This document shows, piece after piece, positions 10,491-24,049 of a stretch of 64,000 nt of DNA (positions are counted from its first letter, which is position 1; the number at the start of each line of letters is the position of its first letter). The position numbers were made by a program, and so were the translations under genes. The DNA is from Dolomedes plantarius (Eukaryota > Arthropoda > Arachnida > Araneae > Dolomedidae). The stretch is taken from the NCBI GenBank assembly GCA_907164885.2, contig OU015493.1, positions 123,381,193 to 123,445,192 on the forward strand. Reading direction: 5' to 3'. Below the pieces are notes generated by a model. It had not been told where the DNA came from, made no database searches, and saw only the letters and a program-made list of their open reading frames with translations.

Positions 10491-13359
10491 TCCATCCTGT
10501 ATTTTGTTCGCAGTCTCGGCTAAAATATGTTACAAGTGGAGGCAAAACAGTAACAGAAAAATAAAAGGGAGTTCCATTCTCTTTGTGAAAATGTAGTGCG
10601 GAAAAATTTCTCAAGCGATTTTAAAAGCTGCTCCATTTATTGGGGAGCTTAAAAGCTAGATTTTGAAATGAATTCATTAAAATGCGACATTTCTTACGGC
10701 CATTTTAATATGGATAATGACTCTGCATGCTTCAACAGTTCCTTTTTAGAAACAAATGCATTATTTCTTGAAATGTGGAGTGGAGTTTATTTTGAGGTAT
10801 AAACAAACAGAAGCGTTTTGAGCACTGGAGGAAATGGGCTGATAATTATTTAAAATACTGCATTTGGTCAAGGAAAAAAAATCAGATGCAAAATTTGATT
10901 TTCTTTTCGAACTTTCAATACTATTATAATAAGGTAATTAGTTCTAAAACTATGCTTTTGAATGATGTTAAGCGAGGATCATCTTGTTCTTTGTATTTTA
11001 ATTGGATACAGTATAGAAGCAATATAAAATATTATATTTTGGACAATTCGCATTGCAATTATCTTTCAACATTTATGCATGTGCATATAGCCAAATACAT
11101 AAAATTGCTTTCATACACTGTTGGGTAAACTTATTTCTTAATGCTGGTATGCGTTTTCCTGTCACTACTAACAGTTTGATTAGCTTTTTACTCGCCCCGC
11201 TATCACGAGTCAACATGAAAAGGCAATTTACAATATCTAACCGTACCAGCCTTTGGATTTTTCATTAGTAAAAAAGTTATTGAACTGTTTAAAGATAACT
11301 TTATCCGTGGTAAGAGTCTGTAGGTTATGCATAAATTCATTCTGAACTCGTGTAACATATCCTTGCAGTAATATTTGAAGGCCTTATTTGAAAAGTGGTC
11401 CAATTCCATTCTTGTTCATTTTGAATTACAGAGCCTTAAAGTCTAATGAGTGCTGAGAAATGACTGCTGAAGTCTCATTTGTAATGTCCTCTGTTGGCAT
11501 CAGACATAAGCTGGAGGTGTACCAGTTTAAAAATAAGATAGAAATGACCGGTATGAACATGAAAGTGAGGCTAACTCCATTTTATTTAAAAGTGGAGTTG
11601 GTCCACTCACTATTCAAATAAGGTCTTCATTTATACTTGCGAAATTTAACTTTTAAAAAATGGATAGAAATGGATTAATTTTTGTTATGTCTCTAGATAT
11701 TAAAGGGGGATTGACATAATACATAATTCATGAAGCAGTCGCTGGGACTAGAGTTATAAGCGTTATGGCGTTGTATGGTGTTGTATGTTTGCGTGTGGTG
11801 TTGTGTGGTCTGTGTACAGTTTTAAGAGTTATGGTGTAAGTTTTCACCTGTTAAGTGATACTGAGAAAAACCAAACATGCAGTTAAATTTCACTGTATCG
11901 AAATTTCCCAATGGGCCCCAGTTTTACCGAAAAAGCACTTCTTGTAATGATATCAATCAACCTGCATATGCTTTACATCGGAACCGTGCTGATGTCTTAA
12001 AACTGGTGTAATTGAGAAGTATGCAAATGTCAGAGGTTTGTCATCACCTTATATAACTTCAAAATACAGAAACCACAAGTTTCAAAATTGATAACCAATG
12101 TACTAAAAATATAACTCTAATGTCCAATAAAGCTTTTCATTAATCTTAAGTTTGCCGTTCACATTCCTTCATATTCGTCACTAACATCATATCCTAACTA
12201 TACAAAAGCTATTCGATTAAAAATGAAACATAAAATATTTGTCTTTGCACTGAAAGTATTGTTATTAATTCTAAATTAAAAAAGAATGAACTTTTTAACG
12301 CTATAAAGCTCCTATCATACCACAAATATCCGTGTAACATTACAGTATTGCTTAAGATCAATTTGCTGCTGAGAAAAGAACAAAAATCCTCAATCAATGA
12401 GAAAGGAGTAAGCACTCCTTCATACCGATAACTACTCCATTCTGATAAACCATCCCTCATCTCTCTACAGATGAAAACAGCAACGTTACGTATTGTATTG
12501 CGCGTATTTTTGCGATTTCACAGGGGCTTTAAAGTGATCATTTTCAGAACTGATTTAATAATACTACGATGAAATGTGTTTTCTGTCAGCAAAAGTTTTT
12601 CTTGGAGACTCTGAAAGAAATGTCCTATGGAGTAAATATCACAGAAATAATTTACACTATTTTTCAGAAAACAAATATATCGTATAAATGGAATTTCAAT
12701 GCATTCTCCCTGTATAATAAAGTCTTTCATCATTTTTTGTTTAATGATTCATTTTTGTGGTATTTTATGCAGTATAAATTACAAAACAGTAAATAACGGT
12801 GTTCCTTTAAATAGTAATATCGGGAATGGCAACAACCTCGTTGATTTTTGGAAGGAGACTGAAATCTTTTCTGACTGTATATTAGCGAATGTATAAGTAA
12901 ACAATGCAGTAACTTTAACGATAATTTATTGAAAGCATACCACGAAAATTAATCTGATATTCCTCTGTAATATTTATGTAAGTGTACAAGGTAAGTTTCT
13001 CTGTATATTTTCCCGTCTATTATCGTTGAATACAAGAACATAATTTATGCATTAAGATTTTTATCGGCTATAGATCTTAATACTTGTCCTTGCCGTAGAA
13101 TTTACAATTTCATTTCTACTGCATTTTATAATGTTCATTAGATTTTTCTAGTGCTTTAATTACACTGAAGATTGTCATTTCACATTTTACTATAGCTTAG
13201 ACCAACTTTAATATTAACAGTGTATTGTTATGAGTTTAGTCTCCCCCGAATTGCCTTTGAAGAGGAAATTGTGATTCAAGGCAAGGAAATCATTCAAAAA
13301 TATTACCTTTTATGTAACTTCACAAGATTAGTTCAAGTAGTTTACAAGATTAGTCCTCC
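10491..13359. other. AT-rich non-coding DNA between the D1 copies
   Basis: Nearly 3 kb with no recognised gene, element or array. The open frames of 60-85 codons here have no family resemblance and overlap on opposite strands. Confidence 0.5.
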
Positions 13360-13675
13360 GAACGTTTTCCACGTCTCTCGAGACGACAGAAATAAGTAAT
13401 TATTTAACGTTTCCGACGGGTTCAATATTTAATTTCCTTTCATTAATAATTTTCTTTACCAAAAGAGCCATTATTCTACTAAATGATTAACTTAATAACA
13501 AGAGAATAGCACAGAGGAACGGAAAAATCTTTTACAATGTCCTTGTTAATTACAGTTCATCTGATGAATTAAAAATTCAGTAACCACCCGCTGGTTTTAA
13601 AAGAATGTGAAGGAAGTTATTTAAATTTTTTCCCTATCGTTTGATTCATTGTTCTCCGATTAAATACTTAAATAA
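13360..13675 (+). repeat. Duplicated non-coding block D1, copy 2
   Basis: Direct partner of 10178-10490, about 3.18 kb downstream. The anchors ttcaatatttaatttcc (13421) and aattaaaaattca (13567) keep their spacing although many positions between them have diverged. Flanking sequence is not similar to that of copy 1. Confidence 0.65.
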
Positions 13676-16315
13676 TAAGTCTTGTTTATAAGTGCTGTCA
13701 AATGTACTGAGATAGTTATAAGAGTAAGAACTAAATATTAAATGTTAAAATAAAGAAAAAATGCAGAAACAAAACACGATGCTCTTCAAGTTGAAATATG
13801 AAACTTTGTTGTCGGTTTTAGCTTATGCATCATTTGTTTGAGTTATGAATTCGTTGTGTAGCTTTCGAGTAATTTGTTTAGGTTTCGAGAAAAACGTGAG
13901 TGCGTAGCGGCACGTTTTAAATTCCTACGTTACTGACGCTAAAATGAACAAACTATTACTTGCAGCCCACGTGAAATAAAAGGACCCCTTTAACTATTTC
14001 TTGAGAAGCACTTCTTTAGAATTTATCTAAGGAATGGATTACATTCTGAACGTATGAATATGAAATTATTTCTTTTTAAAATGTATTTATTTATGGTTAC
14101 ACAAGGACACCTAGTACATTCCTCATAAAATATGGATAAACGTTTAAAGTTGTTACATACTTTAAATCAAGATATATTTCTAAAATTATATTGACATTCG
14201 CATTTGCTATTTGGTTAGTCATAATTTGCAGCTCATTTTAATCATAAATACCCAAACAGTGGTTGGACAGACTATTAAGTATTCACGTATGCTTGTTTGG
14301 AGAACGTGTTTGCTATACAATTATGAAACAAAACAATTATAAACGCTTTACCAGGGATGGATCGTGGAAGGTTATTCGAACAGTCTCAATTAAAGTAGGA
14401 TTTTTTATTTTCAAGTAAAGTCCTACACTTTATCGGAAGTAAAATTCTACATACTAATTTATTTCTACTTTTTTTTTAAATTTGTAGTAATGGCAAGCGC
14501 CAAAGAAATTTACTCCAATTCCCTGACACTATTCATATCTATTTCGTTGTGAACTGATGATATGAAGATGAATATGAGCTTCAAAATGGTTTAAATCGGT
14601 ATTCATATTTGGAGTAAACGGAAGCGAGATAGGAAGTTATGCATGACAGGACATGAATTATGATCGCCTAAATCAGCCTTTAGAAAAAGAAAAAGTGGTA
14701 GTAAAATTGGTGGATTTTGATTTTTTCGTTTTTCTACTGAAATTTAATTAACTCTTACCATTGTCAACAGATGGCGATACTTCTGAAGTTTTGCCATCCC
14801 CCTTCACGCGAAGTAACTCGCTATGCATGTAGTCTTGGAGGAGAGACGTGACACTTTGCTCGCTGTTTTGTACGCGATACACAGCTTCTATATGTATTGT
14901 ATTATACCTCATGCAAACTTGGATACTGTGAGCGCACATATCGTGTCAATTTTCTTCTTGAGTGTATCTGCAAGTTTCGAATGATAGACATGCTGACATT
15001 CTTCTGCGTAAGTAGCTAATATTGTCTTGTACTCAGCTAATTTTCACATATCAATAAATTCAGTTCTACAACAAGCTGTGATTATTTGAAGGTTATCAAA
15101 CTGTTGAGCTTTTACATTCTTTGTGTTCATAATACTGGCATAGAAAAAATCCCGCGACCTTTTAGAGCTATCTTTGAATCTTTTATCCAATAGTTGCTGT
15201 GTGGTTCAGTTATTTTATAACAGTAAGAATTCTGTTTCACTTTAAGCGAACTGAACTTGTACAAAAATAATCTGAAATCGCATTACCCCCTGCCCAGGTA
15301 GAATGTAAATAATTTTTGCTGAACGGCAGAAACTAGCCGCTTGCATATTTGCTACCAAAAGATGTCACTGGTCCATGGCTAATGCACTTTTCTCGTCCAG
15401 GTTGGAAAGGAGTAAAAAGTAGTATGAGATAGTTTTATTGAAATAATAGCGATAAAAATGAAAAGAAATAAGAAAACCACTTGCTAACAGGAACATGGTC
15501 CTCTCTACTTAACTGTATTTCTGCTGCATCATTTCTTCACTACTTTCATTTCACGTGCACAGTACATGGCGAAAAACAACAAACTAATCGGCACGTGGTT
15601 TAAAATTAAAAATAGTTCACAATATTGTAGTTTGCCTTGAAATTGATCAGTCAAATGCTAACTGTTTTTTAAAAACTCCAGTTAATTACTACAAACTGCT
15701 GTTATTTACCAGGATATATATAAACTTTTAATTCAAACTTTTAAAACCCAAAATCGTTAACCGATTGCTACAACCACACAAGACGTAAATGAAAATATCA
15801 CATGTTTACTAATGCTGTTTTATTGAACAGAACAGACGTCAAATATGTCCACAGTTATTTATTAACTCCCATCGATCAAATTCTTAATGTAACAGATTTA
15901 AAGACGCTTTCTAATGAATGAATCTGTTCGGGAGAGAAGAATCTTCTGAAATAATGATTAATAATGCTTCAATGAAATGCGCAACTTGCGTGATTTTCGA
16001 ATAATGACTGAACAGTAAATTGGGCAACAGATGCTCTTAGATTCATGTCTATAAACGCGTTAATTAAATTTGCAAATGATGCTTTGCTGAGGTGCTTTGA
16101 ATTTCGAAACATAAATGGAAAAAATTCAGCTAAATATAGGAAAAAGTGAATTAGGATTAACAAAAAGTTTTAAAATGCAACGTTTTGCTTTGAAAAAGAA
16201 ACTTCTTTCAAGATAAATGTGAAGAATACTTTTTGCATCAAAAAGCAATATAACGAACATTAATAACATTAATTATGAAGATTTTTGATTCAATGCTTTT
16301 CTATTGCACCATGCA
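13676..16315. other. AT-rich non-coding DNA with one short dispersed repeat
   Basis: No gene recognised. At about 15285-15390 a stretch around 'gcagaaactagccgcttgca' resembles 34291-34385 ('gcagaatctatccgcatgta'), both starting at gcattacc. This is a dispersed repeat of unknown class. Confidence 0.45.
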
Positions 16316-16605
16316 GGGCCGACTTAGCAACTTAGAACTTCCGCGGTTTAATTCCGACCGGTGAATATGCTAACACCCCATTTAGACTGATCACTCTCAG
16401 AGGTGACAACTTGGGGACTCGTACCCTTCCTTACTCTTACAAACCCCATGGAGAGGTTAAGGTGTTTTCCAGCTTAATGGGCCTTACAGATTTAACGTAC
16501 TCAAGCCCGGTGTAGACACGAGAGAATTCAGTGGCACTCATCGGTGCTCGAACCGAGCAGTCTCAGTTCGAATCCTGACGCGCAAATCACTTGGTTCTTC
16601 CGGGC
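16316..16605 (-). mobile_element. SINE-A copy 2, strongly diverged
   Basis: Retains several landmarks of the family in minus orientation: 'cagatttaacgtac', 'ctcatcggtgctcgaacc' and 'gttcgaatcctgacg' (plus view). The GTT/AAC tail is not recognisable and the ends are uncertain. It looks older than the other copies. Confidence 0.6.
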
Positions 16606-16737
16606 CTTATACAGTGCAATTCAGGATAGCTACTAGAAAGCGATGTAGGGCGAAAGTTTTTTTTCTTTACGTTTTCTGTATGATAGTGGCCGGGCACCTC
16701 TGCACTGAAGAATTTTCTGTTAATGGTGCAAAGTTTC

Positions 16738-16798
16738 TTTATTTGCACGAGTTTGTTATTTGCATGAGTTTGTTTATTTGCAAAGTTTGTTTATTTGA
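16738..16798. repeat. Short tandem repeat (tttatttgca-type)
   Basis: Three to four imperfect copies of tttgtttatttgca; they account for the hydrophobic-looking open frame over 16614-16916. Confidence 0.6.
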
Positions 16799-17307
16799 TT
16801 ACATGCATAAATTTTACCATCATACTGTCTTATCATGCCACCACTTTATTAATTGTTTCGTTATGTTTAATCAGGTTTCATCATACTCTGGCCGTGATTT
16901 CTTGAAACTAACTTAATGGTTTCCGAAATAGTGTGTGCAAATAAATTGAAATATACAGAATTGGTTAAAAGAGTTACTGGTTTTTCCATTTTTGAAGGCT
17001 AAAGATTAAAATGAAACAAGATTATTTTACTATTATCCTGGTAAATGAATATTTCTTGGTATGGACTATTAAAGTTAACCGCCCTATAAATATGGAAAAC
17101 TTAATGATTACTTATGAAAAACACTGATTGGACACAACTTTGTCCAATAATTTGTTCCTGCCGTATATTTGTTGTACTTGAAATATACGGAATATACTTG
17201 ATACCGTATACTTGATGAAGTCCAGTAAACTTTGTTCTGTATTTCAATAACCTAAAGTGCAAACTAACGAGTAAAATAACCTCCTTTTCAAACTTAAATC
17301 TAAATTT

Positions 17308-17360
17308 GGCATGATAAGATTATGGCATGATAAGATTTATAATGGCATGATAAGATTTAT
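17308..17360. repeat. Triplicated ggcatgataagatt
   Basis: The same 14-mer occurs at 17308, 17324 and 17344 (steps 16 and 20). Confidence 0.85.
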
Positions 17361-19050
17361 TAGATTAAATATATTAATATTTTGAATTCTGATATGATCT
17401 GTGTACGCCTGATATAATCTTTTTAATACATCTCTTTCAAAGAGGATGTTCTATTTCATTCCCAGTATATGTCATAGAAAGGTGTTCATTTATCATTAGG
17501 GAAAGTATATCTCGTGATTCCCCTTTAGTGATTCTTCTCTGCGATATTTCTTTCCTACTTGGTGTAACCATGCAAGCATTTTCATGTTAGGACGTAATTT
17601 TTTTTATTATTACACTAAAGGCAAAAAAGAATAATTGATTATTTTGACTATGTTTCTCAATGTTGAATCGTTTATCACCACGTGCATCAAATGGCCTGAA
17701 TCAGGTGGATTTCGCCATTTGTCCTAGTTCTGTTATATGTTCACGCTTTTGGTGAAAATCGATTAAAGTACCATAACAAAGTTTTAAATAAAACTTCTTT
17801 TTCCTTCCGTAAAATGAAATGAATCAGGGCAGTGGAAAACATTTTTTTACATATCTTAACTATTTTCGTTTCTCTAATACCTGCACAACACATCGTAGAA
17901 GAAAATACAATATCCTTCGTTTAAATTGTCTCATAATATAATGTATTATAATATTCCTAAAATTATCATAACAATGTAAAACCCTGATTATCACTTTTTA
18001 ATATTTTTAATAAAAAATTCCCCTGCATTAACTTATTTTTGTAATTCATTAAAGCAACAAGTGCACGAAAAAAATTATAAACCTCATTTCTCCTGTATGG
18101 AAACATTTTTTTTGCCTATTTATGTAAACTTAGAATCTACTCTCGACTTGACTTTCGACAATTGATAGAATTTAGGCCCGACCTAACGATACATACCGTC
18201 ATTCTACAACGTTGATGTAAATATCCTGGTAGCTATTTCACATGCACAAATAGTTACGTTTAAATTATAAACATGTGGCAAAACATGTTTGGGTTTTCAT
18301 TAACAATCATTTTCTAACCAGGATGTAAAATGTTTATGCCAGGAAATTTCAACTAGCAGAACACATAACGAATGCACTTGCGGTATTTCAAAAGAAAGTT
18401 TTAAAATTACATTAAGCTTTATTGCTAATTAAAAAAAATAAAGGCAGCATAAGACAGACATTCGTATAGCCAAAGCACCAGATGCTATTCTTAAAGTTAA
18501 CAGTTGCTACTCATAAATAGTTCACATAAAGTAAGCGAAGCTGGCAACTAAATTTTCACGACCATTATAAATCTTCGAAAGTCAAGAGGAATATTAATAC
18601 AATAGTTATTTATTATCTTCTTGAAAAAAAATACATTCATTCCCAATATAACGACATGTACTTTCATCTGCTTCTTTTCATGAAATATTTCTGTTCTTAC
18701 TCGATACTGAAAATAACTTTGGGCAAATAGAATTAGCATTCAGAATAAACGTGTCTTTCTCTGCAGCGTAATAACTATACATTCGTGTAACAGAAATTCC
18801 TTTATCAATAAGTAATTCATTCTTGGCTTACCGTTTGTGTTATAAATAAAATAACTGCGATGGATTTCCTTGTAAATTAATTAATGACTCACTGTTAACA
18901 TTCTCTTTTCAGGTACACAAATTACTAACAGGTAATTTTCATCATTCATCGCTGTATCTGATAATTGATCAATTACTAGAGTTACAACTCATTACTTTTT
19001 TGGAACAGTTATCAGTTAAAACACAAGTTAAAAGAATAGCTTCCTTTATA
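17361..19050. other. AT-rich non-coding DNA
   Basis: No feature recognised. Confidence 0.5.
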
Positions 19051-19052
19051 AT

Positions 19053-19153
19053 AAGATGTGAATACTTTTTAAAGGATAAGGTAATTAAAGTTATAAATAG
19101 TATAATTTTTCATAACTTTAATTACTTTATCCTTGAAAAAGTATTCACATCTC
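19053..19153. repeat. Near-perfect palindrome, about 43-bp arms
   Basis: The left arm (19053-19095), starting aagatgtgaatacttttt, is matched by the reverse complement at 19111-19153 with only a few mismatches around a 15-bp loop. The high identity suggests a recent foldback or an inverted duplication. Confidence 0.85.
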
Positions 19154-19286
19154 ATTAGTTTAGAAAGAAGTCAGAGTGCATTTTTTCCAAAATTTTACTA
19201 TCTAACAAAATGCTTCAAGATGTTTTAAATAAAGATGTGTTACATGTTTGTTTCATTCTTATTTTTTCCAATATTTCATATATTGG

Positions 19287-19613
<327 letters not shown>

Positions 19614-19650
<37 letters not shown>
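19614..19650. repeat. (CA)n(TA)n compound microsatellite
   Basis: About nine CA units followed by about eight TA units. Confidence 0.95.
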
Positions 19651-20095
19651 TAATTAGAATATGTATTAATATATTTAATCTGTTATATATATATCAAATA
19701 TATGACAAAAAAACATGTACGGTATATATAATTTACCGTTAATGCTTTTGTGTTAAGTCTTTTTTTTACCAACATTGGTTAGAAAAGACTTCTAAGAAGC
19801 AGGAAGTAAAAGAAAATGTTTGAAAGAACTGGTCTTAATTTTGGGAGGTACGGAGATCTCACGCATGATGTGTACCTGAAAATATAAAGAAACTAGTCAT
19901 AGCATGACTAAGACTTAAAACGGTGATTCCTTGAAAAACTCAATTCTGAGATTGTACCACGATTGTGACATTTTTTTTATTACTATCAAATCGTGTACCC
20001 CTAATTAAAAGGAAACTAGTGAAACCAACCCTCTGTCTTTAAAAGGGGATTCTTTGAAAACAAAAATCTACTGTGAATTGTGTCATGATAATGAA

Positions 20096-20245
20096 TGGTT
20101 TTTTGAAAGCACTACAGTCATTTTTAGCTGCACGAGGGCTAATTAGACCGAGACTTACTGCTTAAAGCTGATGCTAAACGGCAACAAACATCCATGTCAA
20201 AAGTGGGACAAGAACCCACAGACTCTGGTACCGAATGCCAGCTTC
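20096..20245 (-). mobile_element. SINE-B copy 2
   Basis: Minus-strand copy inside unit 2 of the tandem array. The flanks gtcatgataatgaa (20082-20095) and gtcatgatcatgaa (20246-20259) are a 14-bp target-site duplication with one mismatch. The B-box region is 'ggacaagaacccacag' (plus view). The 5' head is slightly truncated. Confidence 0.85.
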
Positions 20246-20982
20246 GTCATGATCATGAAATTTACCATTTCTATCAAATTGTGTGTGTCCGAAAGTATGA
20301 GGAAACTAGTCAAACTAAGCCTATGATTTTAAACGGGGATTCTTTGAGAGAAACTCTACTCTGATTTGTGCCACGAAAGTGAAGCTTCTTCATTACTATC
20401 AAATCGTGTGTGTCCGAAATTATAATGAAACTAGTCAAACCAACCCTACGTCTTAAGGTTTCTTTGTACTAACCCTATTGGATTCACTCAACTCTATGTT
20501 AACCTATGGAGAAAATGTGTCTACTATTTACAGCTAGATAAATGCTGAGAATCCAATATCAATGGCAATTTCAGACGCTTTTGTGCATCTTGCAACGGGA
20601 TTAATTTCATAAATTTCGTCCACTAAAGGATTTTAGGAGCGTTTTAAACACACAACACCAGATTTTGTCCCCGAATAGCTTAAATATTAAAATATTATTT
20701 TCATTTTTTGAAAAAGAACGAAAAATGTTTAAAAGTTCAAAATCTCTTTATCTATTATGGAGGACAAACCTTTGACAAATTTCCTCCATAGGTTAACATT
20801 GAGGTTTAACAGACTTTCCCCCCGAATAATTAAAATTTTAAAATGTTATTTGCATTATTAAAAAAAACGAAAAATACCTCAAGATGTAAAATTTCTTTCT
20901 CTATTATGGAGTACAATTAAAAAACTTTAATATTTTCCTTACGGTGTGGGATAGCATGTATCCAAAGAATAAGGGCCCAATA

Positions 20983-21051
<69 letters not shown>

Positions 21052-21212
21052 TGAATCTGATTGATAGTTCTCCGAATCATCGTTTTCCCGTATGTGTCGT
21101 TTATTTCATAGTCCCGATGTTCATTTTGCTTTGTTACGTTCTCGCATCTATCGTTTTCCCACATTTATCGCTCAGTTCAGTCGGTTCCTTGAAAAACGAT
21201 AGATCGAAATTC

Positions 21213-21248
<36 letters not shown>

Positions 21249-21281
21249 TTACATTTACATATATATATATATATTTATATA

Positions 21282-21539
21282 TGTGATAATATTATTAACA
21301 CCTTTTCCGACGCCTTGGGGAGATGATTCGCCTTTCCACATACTAACTTCCTCCGCCAATTCTGGCAACCTCTCTGACCTTATTCTATTTTCGCGCTTTT
21401 ACGAGGTAGACGCTGGACTGACTCGAGGTGAGTAAGATGTGCATTCATAAATAAATGAATTTGTTCCTGAAGCTGACTTTCTTATTTCCGGCCACGATGT
21501 AAGCTCCTATTTCATGAGATGTCCATTCCGGACATTTCA
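21282..21539 (+). mobile_element. Candidate solo LTR in the TA tract of copy C
   Basis: 258 bp, starting TGTGATAATATT and ending GGACATTTCA, with 4-bp tata on both sides (21278-21281, 21540-21543). An AATAAA signal sits in cataaataaatgaattt about 85 bp before the end. Composition is clearly richer in GC than the flanking tract. The target-site duplication is not decisive because the target is TA repeat. Confidence 0.5.
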
Positions 21540-21550
21540 TATATATATAT

Positions 21551-21673
<123 letters not shown>

Positions 21674-21962
21674 TTTAATGGCCGTTCTTACAAAGGGGGT
21701 ACGAAATTTGCTGTTCTAATGAGGGAAATGGGAAAAATGGGCCCCGTAAGCTAAAGGTTAAATTCAAGTCGGAAAACCTTGGACAAACTTTCTCCATGGG
21801 TTAATATTAAGGTGAGAGATTCCAATAGGGTTAGTACACAGCAGCCTTAAAACGGGCATTCTCTGAAAAAAAAATCAACTGCTAAATATGCCACGATAGT
21901 GAAACTTTTCCATCAACTTCCAAATCGGTCATACACACAAAAAAAGGAAAAATCATCCTTAC

Positions 21963-22066
21963 CGACTGAGCTGGCTGAGCGCGGGTGGAGACATAGCTAT
22001 CTTGCACCATCTTCACGATCTTCCGCTGTTCTTCGTCTTCTTCCGGTTCATTAGAGGCGCTCGCAC
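21963..22066 (-). CDS. Candidate internal coding exon of an unrecognised host gene
   Basis: The best host coding candidate in the window. On the minus strand a polypyrimidine tract (22067-22100) ends in TTCTTGCAG, followed by 104 bp open in one frame and a donor TCG/GTAAGG. The exon enters with two bases of a split codon and leaves on a codon boundary. It encodes about 34 residues: an acidic start (ASASNEPEEDEEQ), a helix-like middle (RKIVKMVQDSY) and VSTRAQPAQS. Codon composition is balanced, unlike the AT-rich surroundings. The acidic stretch followed by an amphipathic helix weakly recalls the hinge and helix 1 of some nuclear-receptor ligand-binding domains, but this is too short to name a family. 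Neighbouring exons are not visible, so the introns would be long. Confidence 0.55.
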
Positions 22067-22100
22067 CTGCAAGAAGATGAGAAAATAAAAAAAGGGGCTG
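22067..22100 (-). promoter_or_regulatory. Splice acceptor and polypyrimidine tract
   Basis: Minus-strand view: a run of T and C (cctttttttattttctc) leading to cttcttgcag. Together with the GTAAGG donor at 21957-21962 it defines the exon. Confidence 0.55.
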
Positions 22101-22129
22101 CTTAATAGAAACCGAGAAAGAGCACAATC

Positions 22130-22440
22130 ATTTAGCGCACTCCCGTTTAATTTCGCTGCCCGCGGTAATGGACTGCGCCTCTCTCCCCGTATACCTTATG
22201 CCGGGCGTTAAAGCGGGGTAATGGGCTTCCTCCGCAGGCAATCAGCGAGGCGCAAATGCCCATTTCCCGGTCGTCTTATTAGTTTGTTTGTGTACACTTG
22301 TTGCTGGTGATGGCTGGTCATTAAGCCGTGATAATAATAATACCGAGGTGGAGGTTATTAGCTGGCCCCGGGATTCATAAACAAAAATAATGATCGAAAA
22401 TCGATGGGTATTGACAGCTGCATCAAATTATGTGGATATT
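22130..22440. other. GC-rich candidate conserved non-coding element
   Basis: Strikingly GC-rich for this window (cgctgcccgcggtaatgg, ccgggcgttaaagcgggg, gaggcgcaaatgcccattt) and free of repeats and of a long frame. It lies directly upstream of the exon, in the intron on the minus strand. The mix of GC-rich text with atgcaaat-like and taat motifs is what intronic enhancers often look like. This is inferred from composition only. Confidence 0.35.
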
Positions 22441-23995
22441 AGACTTGATGGTTTGGAACGTATTGTTTTTTTTCTCGGCATGCGATACTATTATTTAAAT
22501 CGTGCATGATTTGATAGTTAAATAAGTACATACTTGACTTATTTTTCTCGCCTTAAGTAAAAAGCGTGAAATATGCAAATACAAAATAGAAGTTATCATC
22601 TACGATAAACAATTTTGTTGGATATTTATGGTTTGCATTAGCTCACATTGCATTTTGTTTTATCCCTATGCTAAACCATGAGAAGTTTCCTCACGGTATT
22701 TTTCTAATCACAGATTAACGAATGCATATTTTTGGATTATGGTTTAGCATATGAAGGTAGGTGTTTTCTATGAAAAGCGCGTAGTTTCTAAAAGTTTCAA
22801 TTTTTTCACGAATAAATTGTATACAGGGCATCGATTCTTTTGCAACAAAATTAATATTTGTTTCTGTAAAAACTAGTTTCAACTGTAAATACAAATTTTG
22901 AAAAACATGTGTATAGTATTTATCGATCTATTTTGCTATCTACAAGGAAAATATTAGAAAAATGCATTTTTTAATCTGCGACTGGAAAAATTGAGAGAGA
23001 ATTTTCCAGTAGATTAATGTGAGAACTAGAAAATTTGCGGGGTTAGCTGATATATTGCCATCACAGAAATAAAAAAAAATCATGTGCCAGTTAGCTTATT
23101 ATCCACTTTTGAAAACGTGTTTCGAATGTTACGTGCGTAATCTCTCTTAATACGTCTATGAAAAGTGTATTAGTTGAGTACCTTGAAACGTGCACGACTC
23201 TCCCTTGAAATTGTTTTCGAACGTAAATGCGCGAGTAAATTCTGTATGAGATCCAAATAATTTTTGAAGCAATTATTTTTTTGCTCACATATAGAAATTC
23301 CCTTACCCAACAGATAATGAAATGCGTGCCAATTTCTTAACGACCCATGACAGTTTTTATAATAAAATAGATCCATTTTTGATGTAGTGGTCCTGTACCC
23401 AAAAAATGTGTTTCATTATATTTTCTTCTAGAAACAGGTATTTCAACACATAACTAAACATATTTGAAACACACAATCTATAGGCAGGCAAAAAAGTTTA
23501 AGACATCTTTTAAATACTATGTCTTATCGCTGATATGTGAATTAATTCAGCTTGTTTATCTCACATACCTTTATTGGTATGTGTTCATAAACATTCCTTT
23601 TTTAAGACAAAATCTAGCATTTCATCGACAAATCGGAGTTCTGAATATTTCTTCCCCCTCTTTGCGCTTGAAATGAAAAATTTCTCCCCATACCATGTAT
23701 CTATGTGATTACAATTTCAATTCAGATTTCTTTCACCTTTCCATTTAAAGCTAATGCCAATCATGTGAGGCTTTTGCGAGAGCACCAGAAGTGAGCTATG
23801 GACTTAGCGAGCAATAAACCTTAAACACCAAAAAGTAAACTTTTTCTCACATCACCGAGAAAAATTGGAATAGCTTACACTGCACAGATGCATGTACTTA
23901 TGATGCGTTCCTGTCTCTTATTGGATTTTCTCTAGTATATTATCATCTCTATTGACTGGTGATATCGATTTCTTTACTTTTTTCTTTACTTTGAA
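22441..23995. other. AT-rich non-coding DNA
   Basis: No feature recognised; frames at 23091-23376 and 23464-23676 are unconvincing. Confidence 0.5.

Positions 23996-24047
<52 letters not shown>
23996..24047. repeat. (TA)n microsatellite
   Basis: About 25 TA units left of an LTR-like insert. Confidence 0.95.

Positions 24048-24049
<2 letters not shown>

Noticed and set aside
12209..12896. Cluster of overlapping 60-83 codon frames on both strands
   Set aside because: Opposing frames in AT-rich DNA, no family resemblance, no splice or composition support.
16614..16916. 100-codon plus-strand frame with hydrophobic, cysteine-rich text
   Set aside because: It runs over a tttatttgca tandem repeat and AT-rich DNA, has no family motif, and its start is inside or beside a SINE relic.
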